Assembly: GCA_019311115.1 (NCBI GenBank)
Contig: JAFDDB010000009.1
Span: 1 to 51,202, forward strand
Source of the DNA: Deltaproteobacteria bacterium
GTDB taxonomy: Bacteria > Myxococcota_A > UBA9160 > SZUA-336
DNA: 51,202 bases
Direction of reading: 5' to 3'
In this document: piece after piece, positions 1 through 9,435 of the stretch
Numbering within the stretch: the stretch's first letter is position 1
Layout of the letters: every line of letters begins with the position of its first letter
The notes under the pieces: model-generated
The model's database searches: none
What the model was told of the DNA's origin: nothing
What the model saw: only the letters and a program-made list of their open reading frames with translations
Made by a program: the position numbers and the translations under genes

Positions 1-2499
1 GACGCGGCCCTGCGCACGCGCGTGCGCCGCGTGTTCGAGCGCAGCGGGAACTGGGACGGAGCCGCGGAGCTGCTGCAGGTCGAGATCGACGCGGCGGAAG
101 ACGACGACCGCCCCGCCCTGCTGCGGCGGCTGGCGCGCGTCGACTGGGACGAGCTGCAGCGTGCGGAGCGGGCGTGCCGCACGTTCGCCGCGCTCTCGGA
201 CGCCGACGTGCTCGACCCCGACGAAGAGGATCGCTGGGCCGACGCGCTGGGCGCGCTCGAACGTTGGCCCGAGGCGCTGTCCGCGCGGGAGCGTGCGCTG
301 GACCTGCGCGGCGCCGCGGAGGGCCCGGCCGCCTGGCTGGAGCTGGCGCGCGCACAGGTCGAAAATGCGAACGACCCGGAGGCGGCCATCCGCGCCTGCG
401 GGCACGCGCTCGAGCTCGACTCCGCGCTGAGCGATGCGCTCGAGCTGCGCGCGGACCTGCACCAACGGCTCGGCCGGCACGCCGACGAGCTCGAGGATCG
501 CGCGAGGCTCGGCGAGCTGCACGGGGACGCTGTCTCCGCCGCGGACGCGATCGCACGCGCGGCGTGCATCGCGCGCGACGATCTCGGCGACGCCACGCGC
601 GCGGGCGGGCTGTTCCGCAGCGCACTGCAGCGGGACGCCAGCAACGTGAACGCTCTCGAGGGCGCGGGCACGATCGCGCTCGAGCGCTCGGAGTGGGAAG
701 AGGCGGAGCGCCTGCTGGGCATGGCGGCACCGCTGCTCGACGACCAGCCGGAGCGCGGGGCCGAGGCCGCGCGTGGAGCCGCCGAGGCGGCGTTCCAGCA
801 GTCGCGCTACGCCGACGCCTTCCACCACCTGGAGAAGGCGCTCGACCACGATCCCGCGCACCCGCCGACGCTCGACCGGATGGCGGAGATCGCGCTGCGG
901 CTCGGTGCGCACGAGCGCGCGCGCACCTGCCTCGAGACGCGGCTCGAGCAGAAGGGGCTCTCGAACTCGGAGCGTGCCGAGCGCATGTCGAAGCTCGCGC
1001 TGGCCAGCGAAGGCACCGGGGACCGCGAGGGCGCGGCCGAGCTGCTCGAGTGCGCCATCGAGCTGCACCCGTCCGACGAGGTGACGCGGGCCCGGGCCGT
1101 CGACCTGCTCGAGGACCTGGGCGAGTGGGACCGCGCTCTCAAGCAGATCGGCGCGTGGCTGGACACGACGGCCGAGGAGTTCCGTCCCGCCCTGGAGCTG
1201 CGCGCCGCGCGGCTCGAGCTGCGGGCCGGACGCCGCGCAGAGGCTCGCACCCGGCTCGAGGCGCTGGTCGAGAACGACACCGTGACGACGGAGGCCTGGG
1301 CCGAGCTGGGACGCCTGCAGCTCGACGACGACGACGCCAGCGGCGCGCTGACGCTCGCCGAGCGTGGACTGGGCCGGCTCGGGGATGGCGAGCGCGGACC
1401 CCTGCTCTGGGTCAAGGCCAGCGCGCTGCACGCGCTCGACCGCATCCCGGACGCCTCGCGCGCCGCCCGCGACTCGCTGCGCGAGGATCCGACCAACGTC
1501 GACGCCGCCCGGCTGCTGGCCCGGCACCTCGGCCAGGCGGGCGAGTTCGGTGCCGCCGTCACCGAACTGGAGCGCGTGCTCGACACGGGCCACCCGGAGC
1601 CCAGCGTCGAGGCGGAGATCTGGGAGGCGATCGGCCGCGCCTACGCCGGTCCGCTCGAGGATGTCGAACGCGCGCAGCGCGCGTACCGCCGCGCACTCGA
1701 GGCGAACCCGCGCAGGACCGGGGCACGAGAGGCCCTGGCCGACATCACCGCATTCGACCCCGCATCCCACCAGGAGTCCGTGCAGCTGCACCGCGAGCTG
1801 CTCGAGGCCCTGCCCGCGCGGCCCGGCTCCTGGAAGGCGCTGGCGCGGATCGCCGACCACTGGGAGCGGACGGCGCCGTCGAGGACCTGCGCGGTCGTGC
1901 TCGAGAGCCTGGCGACTCCGCGGCCGGACGCGGAAGGCGCCGATGGCGCCACACCGCTGCTCCGCGAGGGCCCGGCGTGGGGCGCCGCAGTCCAGGCCGG
2001 CCTCGACCTGCTGCGTGCCCGCGAGGACGCCGAGCTGCTGCCGGGCGGACCGAGACGCCCGGACACCGGGGAGTCCCCGGCCCTGCGCGCCCAGCTCCTG
2101 CAGATCGCCGGATCCAGCTGGTCGCTGTCGAACGCCAAGATCCAGGAGGTCTGGCGCCGGCCGGTCGACGAAGCCGCTCTCACCATCGAGGGCGCTCCAC
2201 GCCGGGCGCGAAAGAAGCTCCGCAAGGCGCTGCGAGCCTTCGACCCCGCGCCGCTGCGCCAACTCGAGGTGGAGGCGTGGCGCGAGGCCATGCTGTGCGA
2301 GGCAGCGGCAGGGGCCGTGGTCTCGCATGAGCTCACGCTACGCGACGCGCTGCTCGACCTGCTGGACGCGTGGCCGGCCACGCAGCGCCTCGACCTGCGC
2401 GGCGGCGGCGACCTGGGAGCGGCAGTCCAGCTCTGTGCGCCGGCTCGCGCGCTGCTGCTGCGCATCGCCGACGCGACGCTCTCCGGACTCGGCCTCTAA
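1..2499 (+). CDS. TPR-repeat protein, 5' truncated by window edge
   Basis: The reading frame is open to the first base of the window, so the real start lies upstream and the listed ATG/GTG starts are internal. What is visible (about 832 residues) is an almost continuous array of helix-turn-helix repeats of TPR type, with recurring A-L-x(2)-D/N-P and W-x-E-A/L-x(3)-L patterns (for example 'ALQRDASNVNALEGAG', 'ALDHDPAHPPTLDRMA'). The C-terminal 150 residues lose the repeat rhythm and contain 'WRRPVDEAALTIEG' and a final alpha-helical stretch. No catalytic motif is seen. TPR arrays usually act as protein-interaction scaffolds, and the partner is unknown. It converges on lpxC with an 88-base gap. 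Confident as a gene, not as a function. Confidence 0.85.
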   Translation, partial: DAALRTRVRRVFERSGNWDGAAELLQVEIDAAEDDDRPALLRRLARVDWDELQRAERACRTFAALSDADVLDPDEEDRWADALGALERWPEALSARERALDLRGAAEGPAAWLELARAQVENANDPEAAIRACGHALELDSALSDALELRADLHQRLGRHADELEDRARLGELHGDAVSAADAIARAACIARDDLGDATRAGGLFRSALQRDASNVNALEGAGTIALERSEWEEAERLLGMAAPLLDDQPERGAEAARGAAEAAFQQSRYADAFHHLEKALDHDPAHPPTLDRMAEIALRLGAHERARTCLETRLEQKGLSNSERAERMSKLALASEGTGDREGAAELLECAIELHPSDEVTRARAVDLLEDLGEWDRALKQIGAWLDTTAEEFRPALELRAARLELRAGRRAEARTRLEALVENDTVTTEAWAELGRLQLDDDDASGALTLAERGLGRLGDGERGPLLWVKASALHALDRIPDASRAARDSLREDPTNVDAARLLARHLGQAGEFGAAVTELERVLDTGHPEPSVEAEIWEAIGRAYAGPLEDVERAQRAYRRALEANPRRTGAREALADITAFDPASHQESVQLHRELLEALPARPGSWKALARIADHWERTAPSRTCAVVLESLATPRPDAEGADGATPLLREGPAWGAAVQAGLDLLRAREDAELLPGGPRRPDTGESPALRAQLLQIAGSSWSLSNAKIQEVWRRPVDEAALTIEGAPRRARKKLRKALRAFDPAPLRQLEVEAWREAMLCEAAAGAVVSHELTLRDALLDLLDAWPATQRLDLRGGGDLGAAVQLCAPARALLLRIADATLSGLGL

Positions 2500-2587
2500 C
2501 GCCCGGTCTCCAGTCCCCGATGGCGCGACGCCCGTACCACGGGCGGACGGCTCCACCCTGTCCGGTCGCTCGGCCCCGAGGGGGTGC

Positions 2588-3517
2588 TCAGCCGGTCTGG
2601 CGGATGAGCCGCGGGACGCGCGGCCGCTCGGGTGCGCGCCCGGGACCGACGTCGCCGGGAACCTCGACGGTCCAGCAACCCGGGTTCGCGCGGATCTCGG
2701 CCACCAGCGCCTGGTGCAGACCGTGGCCGCTGCGAACGCCCTTGACGTGGCCCTGCAGCGGCAGGCCCAGCAGCGCCAGATCGCCGACCAGGTCGAGCAG
2801 CTTGTGGCGCGCGAACTCGTCCGGGAAGCGCAGGCCCTCGCGGTTCAGCACCGACTGGTCGTCGAGCACGATGGCGTTCTGGAGAGACCCACCGAGCCCC
2901 AGCCCGTTGGCCTGGAGCATCTGCACGTCCTTCAGGAAGCCGAAGGTGCGCGCGGGCGCGATTTCACGAGCGTAACGCTCGGGCGTCAGCCGCAGCGAGG
3001 AGATCTCCTGCTGGCCGATCGCGGGATGCGCGTAGTCGATCTCGATCGAGATCTTGAAGCTGCGCGACGGCACGACCCGTACCGAGCGGTTGCCCTCGCG
3101 GACCTCGATCGGCTTGCGGATGACGAGACGGCGGCGCATGCGGCTCTGCGCGCGCATCCCCGCCTGGCGGATCAGGTAGACGAAGGGAGCTGCGCTGCCG
3201 TCCATGATCGGCAGCTCCGGCCCCGACACCTCGACCGTGCAGTTGTCGACGCCCATCCCCGCGAACGCCGAAATCAGGTGCTCGACCGTGGAGATGCGCA
3301 CGTCGCCGTTGCCGAGCGACGTAGCCAGCAGCGTCCCGCTCACCCACTCGCCGCGTGCGGGAAACCTGACCTGGGGCTCCAGGTCGGTGCGCACGAAGAG
3401 GATCCCCGTACCGGCCGCGGCCGGCCGCAGGACCAGATCGACGGGCCGGCCGGTGTGCAGGCCGATCCCGGTACACTGGACGCTCGTCGCGAGCGTGTGC
3501 TCGACTCCGCCGATCAT
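2588..3517 (-). CDS. lpxC: UDP-3-O-acyl-N-acetylglucosamine deacetylase
   Basis: LpxC is the zinc-dependent deacetylase that performs the committed step of lipid A synthesis in the cytosol. The 309-residue product is close to the family's usual length. Zinc ligands are visible as His80 in 'TVEHLISAFAG' and His238/Asp242 in 'HKLLDLVGDL', and the general acid/base His265 is in 'SGHGLH'. I chose the ATG at 3517, not the longer ORF start at 3733, because GGGGGAG lies 6 bases upstream and the protein then begins with the family pattern 'HTLATSVQCTGIGLHTG'. The presence of the gene supports an LPS-bearing outer membrane. It stands alone behind a 285-base leader region, so it is probably transcribed separately from the kinase upstream. 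Confidence 0.97.
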   Translation of the reverse strand: MIGGVEHTLATSVQCTGIGLHTGRPVDLVLRPAAAGTGILFVRTDLEPQVRFPARGEWVSGTLLATSLGNGDVRISTVEHLISAFAGMGVDNCTVEVSGPELPIMDGSAAPFVYLIRQAGMRAQSRMRRRLVIRKPIEVREGNRSVRVVPSRSFKISIEIDYAHPAIGQQEISSLRLTPERYAREIAPARTFGFLKDVQMLQANGLGLGGSLQNAIVLDDQSVLNREGLRFPDEFARHKLLDLVGDLALLGLPLQGHVKGVRSGHGLHQALVAEIRANPGCWTVEVPGDVGPGRAPERPRVPRLIRQTG

Positions 3518-3802
3518 CTGGACTCCCCCCGGAACCTCACCCGGCTCCTGCCGACAGCCTGCGTGTGCAACGCGCGTACCAACCTCGCAACCGGGGTTTT
3601 CGCCCCCCATAGATGGGGATCCAGGGGTCAGATCTGTGGCCTGGATCACAGTTCCGCCAGATGCGCCGCCTACGCGGTCGGCTACGAACGCCGGTTCAGT
3701 GACATTCACGTTACAGCGTGACGTCGCCATCACGGTTTCGGGAGGCGCTGAACAGCCGGGGCAGCGCGGCCGCGGCCCGCCCGCAGGGAACGGGCGACGG
3801 GC
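3518..3802 (-). promoter_or_regulatory. lpxC upstream region with nested palindromes
   Basis: This is the longest gene-free stretch of the window. It holds an inverted repeat GATCCAGG/CCTGGATC (3618-3625 and 3640-3647, 14-base spacing). Partly overlapping it is a second palindrome CTGTG...CACAG (3634-3651), and just downstream in the lpxC direction is CCCCAT-AG-ATGGGG. I found no convincing -35/-10 pair. The palindromes could be operator sites or a structured leader for lpxC. No recognisable riboswitch core was seen. Confidence 0.35.
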
Positions 3803-6379
3803 TCAGGTCGCCTTGCCGCTCAGCCGGTCGAGCTCTTCAAGGATCGCCTTGGCGTTCGGGTAGCGGGCGTCGGGCGACTTCTCGAGCATGCGCAGGATCA
3901 TCAACGCCAGGGGCTGCGGCAGGTCCGGCTTGACGGTGCGGGGGTCCGGCGGCGGGGTGTGCACGTGGTGGTACGGCACGTTGCCACGCCGGAAAGGCAG
4001 CTCGCCGGTGGACAGCTCGAAGAGCGTCACTCCGAGCGAGTACAGGTCCGTCCGGTGGTCGATGTTCTTGCCCAGCGTCTGCTCGGGCGACATGTAGAAG
4101 GGCGTTCCGGAGACGACCGTCGTCTGGTTGCGGACCTCCTCCATGAGCTTCGCCAGACCGAAGTCCATGATCTTCACCTGCTTGTCCGGCGTCCACATGG
4201 TGTTGGCCGTCTTGATGTCGCGGTGGACCACCTTGCGCGAGTGCGCGTACGACAGCGCCTCGGCCATCTGGCGCAGGATGTAGATCACCCCGCCGGGCGA
4301 GACGGGACCGCGCCGCTGCACGATTTCCTTGAGCGTGGTGCCCTCGATCAGCTCCATCGCCAGGTAGTAGCCGTGCTCGGACTCGCCCGCGTCGAAGACC
4401 GTGACGATGTTCGGGTGGTTGAGCTGTGCGGCGGCCTTGGCCTCGCGCAGGAAGTTCTGCAGTGCGGTCGCGTTCCCGCGCAGCTGCTCGGGCAGGACCT
4501 TGTACGCGACGTCGCGCTCGAGCACGGTGTCACGCGCCAGGTAGACGACGCCCATTCCGCCCCGGCCGAGCTCGCGGTCGACCACGTAACGCCCGGCCAC
4601 GCTGTTGTCGGGGCTCGCGGTGACGCCGGGCGCCGGTGGCTGCGCCGCCAGCTGCTCCGCCAGCTGCTCCTTGGCGTGCTCGATGCGCGCCGCCACACCC
4701 TGGTAGTGGTAGTCGAAGCTCAGGATCCTCTCGTAGATCTCTACCGCGCGCTCGAAGTCCGAGCTCTGCTCGCAGACCTTGCCGAGCGCGAAGAACGCGT
4801 CGACGTTCGTCTTGGCGACCGGACCGTCACCGACGGCCTCGTCGAGCTTGTTGATCGCGAGCGCGTGCTGGCCCTTGCCGGCGAAGAGCTCGCCGAGCAT
4901 CGAGCACGCCTCCGAGAACCGCTCGTCGTCGTTGCCGACCAGCTGCAGCACCCGGATGGCCTCGTCGGCCTCTCCCTGCTCCGAGTAGATCCGGCCGGCG
5001 TCGAAGGCCTCGCCCGCCTTCTCGAGCATCTCCGCGCGCTTGCCCAGGTCGCCGGCCTGGCCCCAGGCCTCGGCGGCGCTGCGCGCGTCCCCCGACCGAT
5101 CGTAGGCTTCGGCCGCGGCCACCGGGTCGCCCGCGGCCAGGAACATCTCGGCGGCGGCGGCGTCGTCGCCGACCTGCGAGTACAGCCGGCCGGCGTCTTC
5201 GTAGCGCTCGAGCTTGCGGCAGAGGTCGCCCGCGTCCTGGAACTCGCCCGCGCGCTCCAGGTTCTCGACCGCCGCCTCGTCGTCTCCCTGGTCGCGCAGG
5301 TGGTTGCCGCGCGCGCGAGCCGCGGCGACGTCGTCCCCGAGCTTGTCGAGCGCCTTGGCAGCCAGGTCGCCGCGGCCGATGCGCTGGAACAGCTCGGCCG
5401 CGCGCTCGTACGCGCCCACGTGAAAGGCGATCTTCGCCGCGCTGCCGAAGGCGCCCGCACGCACGAGAATCGACTCGGCCTCCTCGAAGCGCTCCAGCTT
5501 GAAGAGCAGCTCGCCGGCCTTCTTCGCGATGCCGCGGACCTCGCGCTGCTTGTCCTCGGTGCCCGCCTTGCCGCCGCCCTCGTCGTCGAAGGCCTTGATC
5601 AGCGACTCCGCGGCTCGACCGGTCTGGTCGACCTTCAGGAAGGCCTGCGCGGCGTGGCGGTAGAAGCCGATGTCGTCGTAGCACTTGCCGGCGTCGGCCC
5701 ACTGCTCGGCGCGTTCGAACATCTCGCCCGCGACCGAGCGCTTGTCGGCTTTCAGGTAGCAGCGCGCCGCCTTCTCGAACATCTCCTGCTGCGCGTAGAT
5801 CGCACCGGCGGCCTCCCAGCGGTCCGCCTTGACGAAGAGCTCCGCGGCGTCTTCGAAGCGGTTCTGGTCGTGGCGCACTTCGGCGGCGCGCTCGAGCAGA
5901 TCGTGCTCCAGGAACAGCTCGCAGGCCTCGTCGCGCATGCCCTCGCTGCACAGGTACGCGCCGGCCTCCTCCGCGCCCTCGGTCTCGACCAGCTCCCGGG
6001 CCGCCTTCAGCAGGCGCTTCTGCTCCTTGCGCGTGTGCTGCTCGGCCGCCTCTTCGCAGGCCGCGTCGAAGTCGTCCTCGGTCGGCAGCTCCGCCTTCTT
6101 CTTCCGGCGCGTGATCACGAACGCGAGCATCAGGCCGCCCGCGGCCAGCAGGGCGAAGTGCCGCTTGGGATCGTCGAAGCGCCGCGTCAGCCCGACGGCG
6201 CGCTCGCCCCAGTAGTCGCCGTTCGGCTGCCCGACCCAGCCGGCGATGCGAGCCGAGATGACGCCCTCGACCTGCGCGCGGTCCTTGTCCTCGGTCGCGT
6301 GGTAGCGCACGCCGACACCCGCCGCCGCGAGGACGGGAATGGCAGCCAGCAGGACCAGTATCCGGAGCACGACGTGCAC
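3803..6379 (-). CDS. Membrane-anchored TPR/Ser-Thr protein kinase
   Basis: The 858-residue protein has an unusual order: a hydrophobic N-terminal segment (about residues 5-24), a second membrane segment near 74-90 followed by RRKKK, about 480 residues of TPR-like helical repeats, and a Hanks-type kinase at the C-terminus (about 594-850). Kinase motifs are intact: glycine loop 'LGRGGMGVVYLA', beta-3 Lys in 'VAYKVLP', catalytic 'HRDIKTAN', 'DFG' in 'IMDFGLAKL' and activation segment 'GTPFYMSPEQ'. The two membrane segments should leave the repeats and kinase in the cytosol and the short loop between them in the periplasm. The start is GTG with no strong Shine-Dalgarno, so it is uncertain by a few codons. 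It lies 61 bases downstream of the TauE gene. The substrate is unknown. Confidence 0.9.
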   Translation of the reverse strand: MHVVLRILVLLAAIPVLAAAGVGVRYHATEDKDRAQVEGVISARIAGWVGQPNGDYWGERAVGLTRRFDDPKRHFALLAAGGLMLAFVITRRKKKAELPTEDDFDAACEEAAEQHTRKEQKRLLKAARELVETEGAEEAGAYLCSEGMRDEACELFLEHDLLERAAEVRHDQNRFEDAAELFVKADRWEAAGAIYAQQEMFEKAARCYLKADKRSVAGEMFERAEQWADAGKCYDDIGFYRHAAQAFLKVDQTGRAAESLIKAFDDEGGGKAGTEDKQREVRGIAKKAGELLFKLERFEEAESILVRAGAFGSAAKIAFHVGAYERAAELFQRIGRGDLAAKALDKLGDDVAAARARGNHLRDQGDDEAAVENLERAGEFQDAGDLCRKLERYEDAGRLYSQVGDDAAAAEMFLAAGDPVAAAEAYDRSGDARSAAEAWGQAGDLGKRAEMLEKAGEAFDAGRIYSEQGEADEAIRVLQLVGNDDERFSEACSMLGELFAGKGQHALAINKLDEAVGDGPVAKTNVDAFFALGKVCEQSSDFERAVEIYERILSFDYHYQGVAARIEHAKEQLAEQLAAQPPAPGVTASPDNSVAGRYVVDRELGRGGMGVVYLARDTVLERDVAYKVLPEQLRGNATALQNFLREAKAAAQLNHPNIVTVFDAGESEHGYYLAMELIEGTTLKEIVQRRGPVSPGGVIYILRQMAEALSYAHSRKVVHRDIKTANTMWTPDKQVKIMDFGLAKLMEEVRNQTTVVSGTPFYMSPEQTLGKNIDHRTDLYSLGVTLFELSTGELPFRRGNVPYHHVHTPPPDPRTVKPDLPQPLALMILRMLEKSPDARYPNAKAILEELDRLSGKAT

Positions 6380-6440
6380 GCGGAATTCATCGTCCAGACC
6401 GGCCCTTACGTTGAGAGAGCAGCCAACAAGAAGGTGGGCG

Positions 6441-7172
6441 CTAGAACGAGAGGCTGAGCAGCCGCAGGGCGGCAGCCACGACCGCCAGCGTCAGGAGGGG
6501 CCGGATCAGCCGATCCCCGACGCGGGCGCCGAAGCGCGAGGCCGCGTAGCCGCCGATCGCACTGCCCACGGCGAGCACCAGGCCATAGCCCCAGAGCACC
6601 TTTCCGGCAGCCGCGAACTGCGCCAGCGCCACCAGCGTCAGCGCGGCCACTACCGCCACCTTCACCGCATTGGCGCGCACGAGGTCGAGGCCGCCCGCCG
6701 CGACGAGCGCCAGCAGCAGCGGAATGCCGATGCCCGCCTGGACCGCACCGCCGTACAGGCCGATCGCGAAGTAGACGCCCAGCTGCAGCGGCAGGCCCAT
6801 GCCCGCGCGCTCGCCCGGCGCGCGCGGCTTCGGGTTGCGCAGGATGACCGGCAACATGGCGAGCATGACGACGGCGAACCCCACGCTGAAGACGCGGTCC
6901 GACACCGAGGATGCCGCCCACGCTCCGAGCCAGGAACCGAGCAGCGTGGCCGGCAGCAGGCTCGCGGCGAAGCGCAGGCCGGGCACGTTCTCCTGCCTGA
7001 AGCCCCCCATCGCGGCCAGGCTCTGCGCCGCCACGCCCACCCGGTTCGTGGCGTTCGCCACGGTCGGCGGAAGCCCCAGGAAGATCAGCAGCGGGACGGT
7101 CAGGAACGACCCGCCGCCGGCCAGGGTGTTGACGAAGCCGGCGACCGCCCCGCCGGCGACCAGCACGGCCAT
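6441..7172 (-). CDS. TauE/SafE family membrane permease
   Basis: This is a 243-residue multi-pass membrane protein of the TauE/SafE (DUF81) family, proposed exporters of sulfite, sulfoacetate or other small anions across the inner membrane. The family's N-terminal signature is visible in 'VAGFVNTLAGGGSFLTVPLL' and again in the second half ('FAIGLYGGAVQAGIGIPLLL'), reflecting the internal duplication typical of these permeases. The ATG start is 20 bases after the ruvB stop, so it is probably co-transcribed with ruvCAB. Substrate specificity cannot be read from the sequence, and I see no sulfur-metabolism neighbour. Confidence 0.88.
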   Translation of the reverse strand: MAVLVAGGAVAGFVNTLAGGGSFLTVPLLIFLGLPPTVANATNRVGVAAQSLAAMGGFRQENVPGLRFAASLLPATLLGSWLGAWAASSVSDRVFSVGFAVVMLAMLPVILRNPKPRAPGERAGMGLPLQLGVYFAIGLYGGAVQAGIGIPLLLALVAAGGLDLVRANAVKVAVVAALTLVALAQFAAAGKVLWGYGLVLAVGSAIGGYAASRFGARVGDRLIRPLLTLAVVAAALRLLSLSF

Positions 7173-7192
7173 CTCGCCGGGCGCCGGCCAAG

Positions 7193-8236
7193 TCAGGGCA
7201 GGCTCTGCTGACGGTCGCCGCGACCGGAACCCCGCTTGCGGCCGAAGTGGTCCCAGGCGCGGTCCCGCGCGACCCGCCCGCGCGGCGTCCGGTCCAGGTA
7301 GCCCTCCTGGATCAGGAAGGGCTCGTAGATGTCCTCGATGGTCCCCTTGTCCTCGCCGATTGCGGCGGCCAGCGTGTCGATGCCGACGGGGCCGCCCGCG
7401 TACTTGTCGATCAGCGTGAGCAGCAGCTCGCGGTCGCGGCGGTCGAAGCCGGCCTCGTCGACCTCGAGCTGCTCGAGCGCGTAGCGCGCGATCGCGAGCG
7501 TGATCCTGCCGTCTCCCTCGACCTGGGCGTAGTCGCGCACGCGCCGCAGTAGGCGGTTCGCGATGCGCGGCGTGCCGCGCGAGCGGCGCGCGATCTCGCG
7601 GGCCCCGTCGCTCTCGATCGGCACCTCGAGGATGCCGGCACTGCGCGCGAGGATGCGCTCGAGATCCCCCGGCGGGTAGTACTCCAGGTGCGCGATCACG
7701 CCGAAGCGGTCACGCAGCGGCGCCGTCAGCAGGCCCGCCCGCGTCGTCGCACCGATCAACGTGAAGCGCGGCAGCTCGAGCTTCACCGTGCGCGCCGAGG
7801 GCCCCTGCCCGATCACCAGGTCGAGCTTGAAGTCCTCCATGGCGGGATAGAGGATCTCTTCGATGGCCGGAGCCAGGCGGTGGATCTCGTCGATGAAGAG
7901 GACCTCGCCGGCCTCCAGGTTGGTGAGGATCGCCGCCAGGTCGCCGGCGCGCTCGATCACGGGACCGGCGGTCGCACGCAGGGGCGCGCCCATCTCGCGC
8001 GCGACCACGTGCGAGAGGGCGGTCTTGCCGAGACCGGGCGGTCCGTAGAAGAGCGCGTGGTCGAGCGCCTCGCCTCGATCGCGCGCGGCCTGGATGAACA
8101 CGCGCAGGTTCTGGCGCACCTGGTTCTGGCCCACGAACTCGTCGAACGAGGCCGGGCGAAGGCGGTCCTCGACCCCGCGCTCGATCTCGGGCTCTTCTTC
8201 GACCCGCACCCCGCCGCCGCTATCGTGACTGGACAC
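7193..8236 (-). CDS. ruvB: Holliday junction branch migration helicase RuvB
   Basis: RuvB is the AAA+ motor that, with RuvA, drives branch migration of Holliday junctions. The 347-residue length is normal. Walker A is 'GPPGLGKT', Walker B '[10 protein letters not shown]' and sensor 1 'GATTRAG', and the C-terminal winged helix ends with '[18 protein letters not shown]'. The GTG start at 8236 lies inside the end of ruvA (17-base overlap), which implies translational coupling. It is the third gene of the ruvC-ruvA-ruvB set. Confidence 0.98.
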   Translation of the reverse strand: MSSHDSGGGVRVEEEPEIERGVEDRLRPASFDEFVGQNQVRQNLRVFIQAARDRGEALDHALFYGPPGLGKTALSHVVAREMGAPLRATAGPVIERAGDLAAILTNLEAGEVLFIDEIHRLAPAIEEILYPAMEDFKLDLVIGQGPSARTVKLELPRFTLIGATTRAGLLTAPLRDRFGVIAHLEYYPPGDLERILARSAGILEVPIESDGAREIARRSRGTPRIANRLLRRVRDYAQVEGDGRITLAIARYALEQLEVDEAGFDRRDRELLLTLIDKYAGGPVGIDTLAAAIGEDKGTIEDIYEPFLIQEGYLDRTPRGRVARDRAWDHFGRKRGSGRGDRQQSLP

Positions 8237-8807
8237 GCAGCGCCTCGCGGAGCAGGACCTCTAGCTCCGGGTTCTCGGGCAGGCGGCTGAGCGCCTCGCG
8301 CACCACCTTCTCGGCCTCGGCGCGCGCGTAGCCCAGGTTGACGAGGGCCGATACCGTGGCGGCGTCTACGCCGTCGAGGAGTCGCGGTGCGTCGGTCACC
8401 TCGAAGGCATCGAGCTTGTCGCGCAGCTCGACCAGGATGCGCTGCGCGGTCTTGGGACCCACGCCCGGAATGCTGCGCAGCGCCGCGAGGTCGCCGCCGT
8501 GTACGGCACGCACGAAGCGGTCGATCGGAACCCCCGAGAGGATGGCCAGGGCGAGCCGGGGACCGACCCCGCTGATGCTGATCAGCAGGCGGAACCCGAC
8601 GCGCTCGGGCTCGCTCCAGAAGCCGAAGAGCTGCAGCGCCTCCTCGCGCACGTGGGTATACACTCGGAGGCGTACGTCCTTGCCCTCGTCGGGCAGCTCG
8701 AGGAACGTCGAGAGGGGGACGTCCACCTCGTAGCCCACGCCGTTCACATCGAGCACGAGCCGGCCGGGCGCCTTCTCGACGAGCCGTCCGTCGAGGCGGG
8801 CGATCAC
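8220..8807 (-). CDS. ruvA: Holliday junction DNA-binding protein RuvA
   Basis: RuvA forms the tetramer that holds the four-way junction and recruits RuvB. The ORF track gives 374 residues, but the real protein is the C-terminal 195 residues: a GTG at 8807 gives the family N-terminus '[14 protein letters not shown]' and a normal length. Helix-hairpin-helix elements are visible as '[13 protein letters not shown]' (near 80) and '[13 protein letters not shown]' (near 115), and the RuvB-binding domain III is at the C-terminus. The GTG start overlaps the ruvC stop as GTGA. Confidence 0.97.
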   Translation of the reverse strand: MIARLDGRLVEKAPGRLVLDVNGVGYEVDVPLSTFLELPDEGKDVRLRVYTHVREEALQLFGFWSEPERVGFRLLISISGVGPRLALAILSGVPIDRFVRAVHGGDLAALRSIPGVGPKTAQRILVELRDKLDAFEVTDAPRLLDGVDAATVSALVNLGYARAEAEKVVREALSRLPENPELEVLLREALRVQSR

Positions 8808-9337
8808 GCTTCCGGCCCCGTCACGCTCCTCGCGGCCTTGTCGAGCGCGCGCAGGCGATCGCGCCCGCGGCGGCCCGCCTGGCTGTGCCCGTGGCAGATG
8901 GCGACCGCCAGGGCGTCGGCCTCGTCCGCCGGCGGCGCGTCGGCCAGCCCCAGCAGCCTCTGGACCATCTGTTGCACCTGCGGCTTGGCCGCCGCGCCGT
9001 GGCCCGTGACCGCCCGCTTGACCTGCGACGGGCTGTACTCGCCGATCTCCAGGCCCGCCGCGGCCAGCGCCGCCAGGGCCACCCCGCGCGCGTGGCCCAG
9101 CGTGAGCGCGGAACGGACGTTGCGTGCCGCGAACACTCCCTCGACCGCGGTGGAATCGGGACCGAACTCTTCGATCACCGCCGCCAGTCGGGCCTGGATG
9201 GCCGCCAGGCGGTGACCGAGGGGACCCGACGCGGGGCGGATCACGCCACCGGCCACGCGGCGCAAGCGTGAGCCGTCCAGATCGACCAGGCCGTAGCCGG
9301 TCGCCCGGGTACCCGGATCCACGCCCAGGATTCTCAC
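8804..9337 (-). CDS. ruvC: Crossover junction endodeoxyribonuclease RuvC
   Basis: RuvC is the resolvase that nicks Holliday junctions symmetrically. The 177-residue protein starts with 'MRILGVDPGTRATGYG', carrying the first catalytic Asp of the RNase H fold. The second acidic residue sits in 'AVEGVFAARN', and the C-terminal pair in 'ADEADALAVAICH'. The GTG start is preceded by a strong AGGGGGG Shine-Dalgarno. The 3' end overlaps ruvA by 4 bases. The order yebC, ruvC, ruvA, ruvB is the common bacterial arrangement. Confidence 0.97.
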   Translation of the reverse strand: MRILGVDPGTRATGYGLVDLDGSRLRRVAGGVIRPASGPLGHRLAAIQARLAAVIEEFGPDSTAVEGVFAARNVRSALTLGHARGVALAALAAAGLEIGEYSPSQVKRAVTGHGAAAKPQVQQMVQRLLGLADAPPADEADALAVAICHGHSQAGRRGRDRLRALDKAARSVTGPEA

Positions 9338-9435
9338 GTCGCACCCCCCTGCGTGGCGGCCCGCGTCTGCCCCGTGCGTGAACCGCCGTCGTGAACCTGT
9401 GACCCCGAGCCTAGCGCTTCGCCACCCGCGACGCG

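Noticed and set aside
174-2330. Long Arg/Ala-rich plus-strand ORF of 718 aa
   Set aside because: Shadow of the TPR gene in another frame; Arg/Ala/Pro-rich composition and no domain, normal in such GC-rich DNA.
3959-6457. 832 aa ORF opposite the kinase
   Set aside because: Antisense shadow with Leu/Arg/Val-rich composition; the minus strand encodes a full kinase with all motifs.
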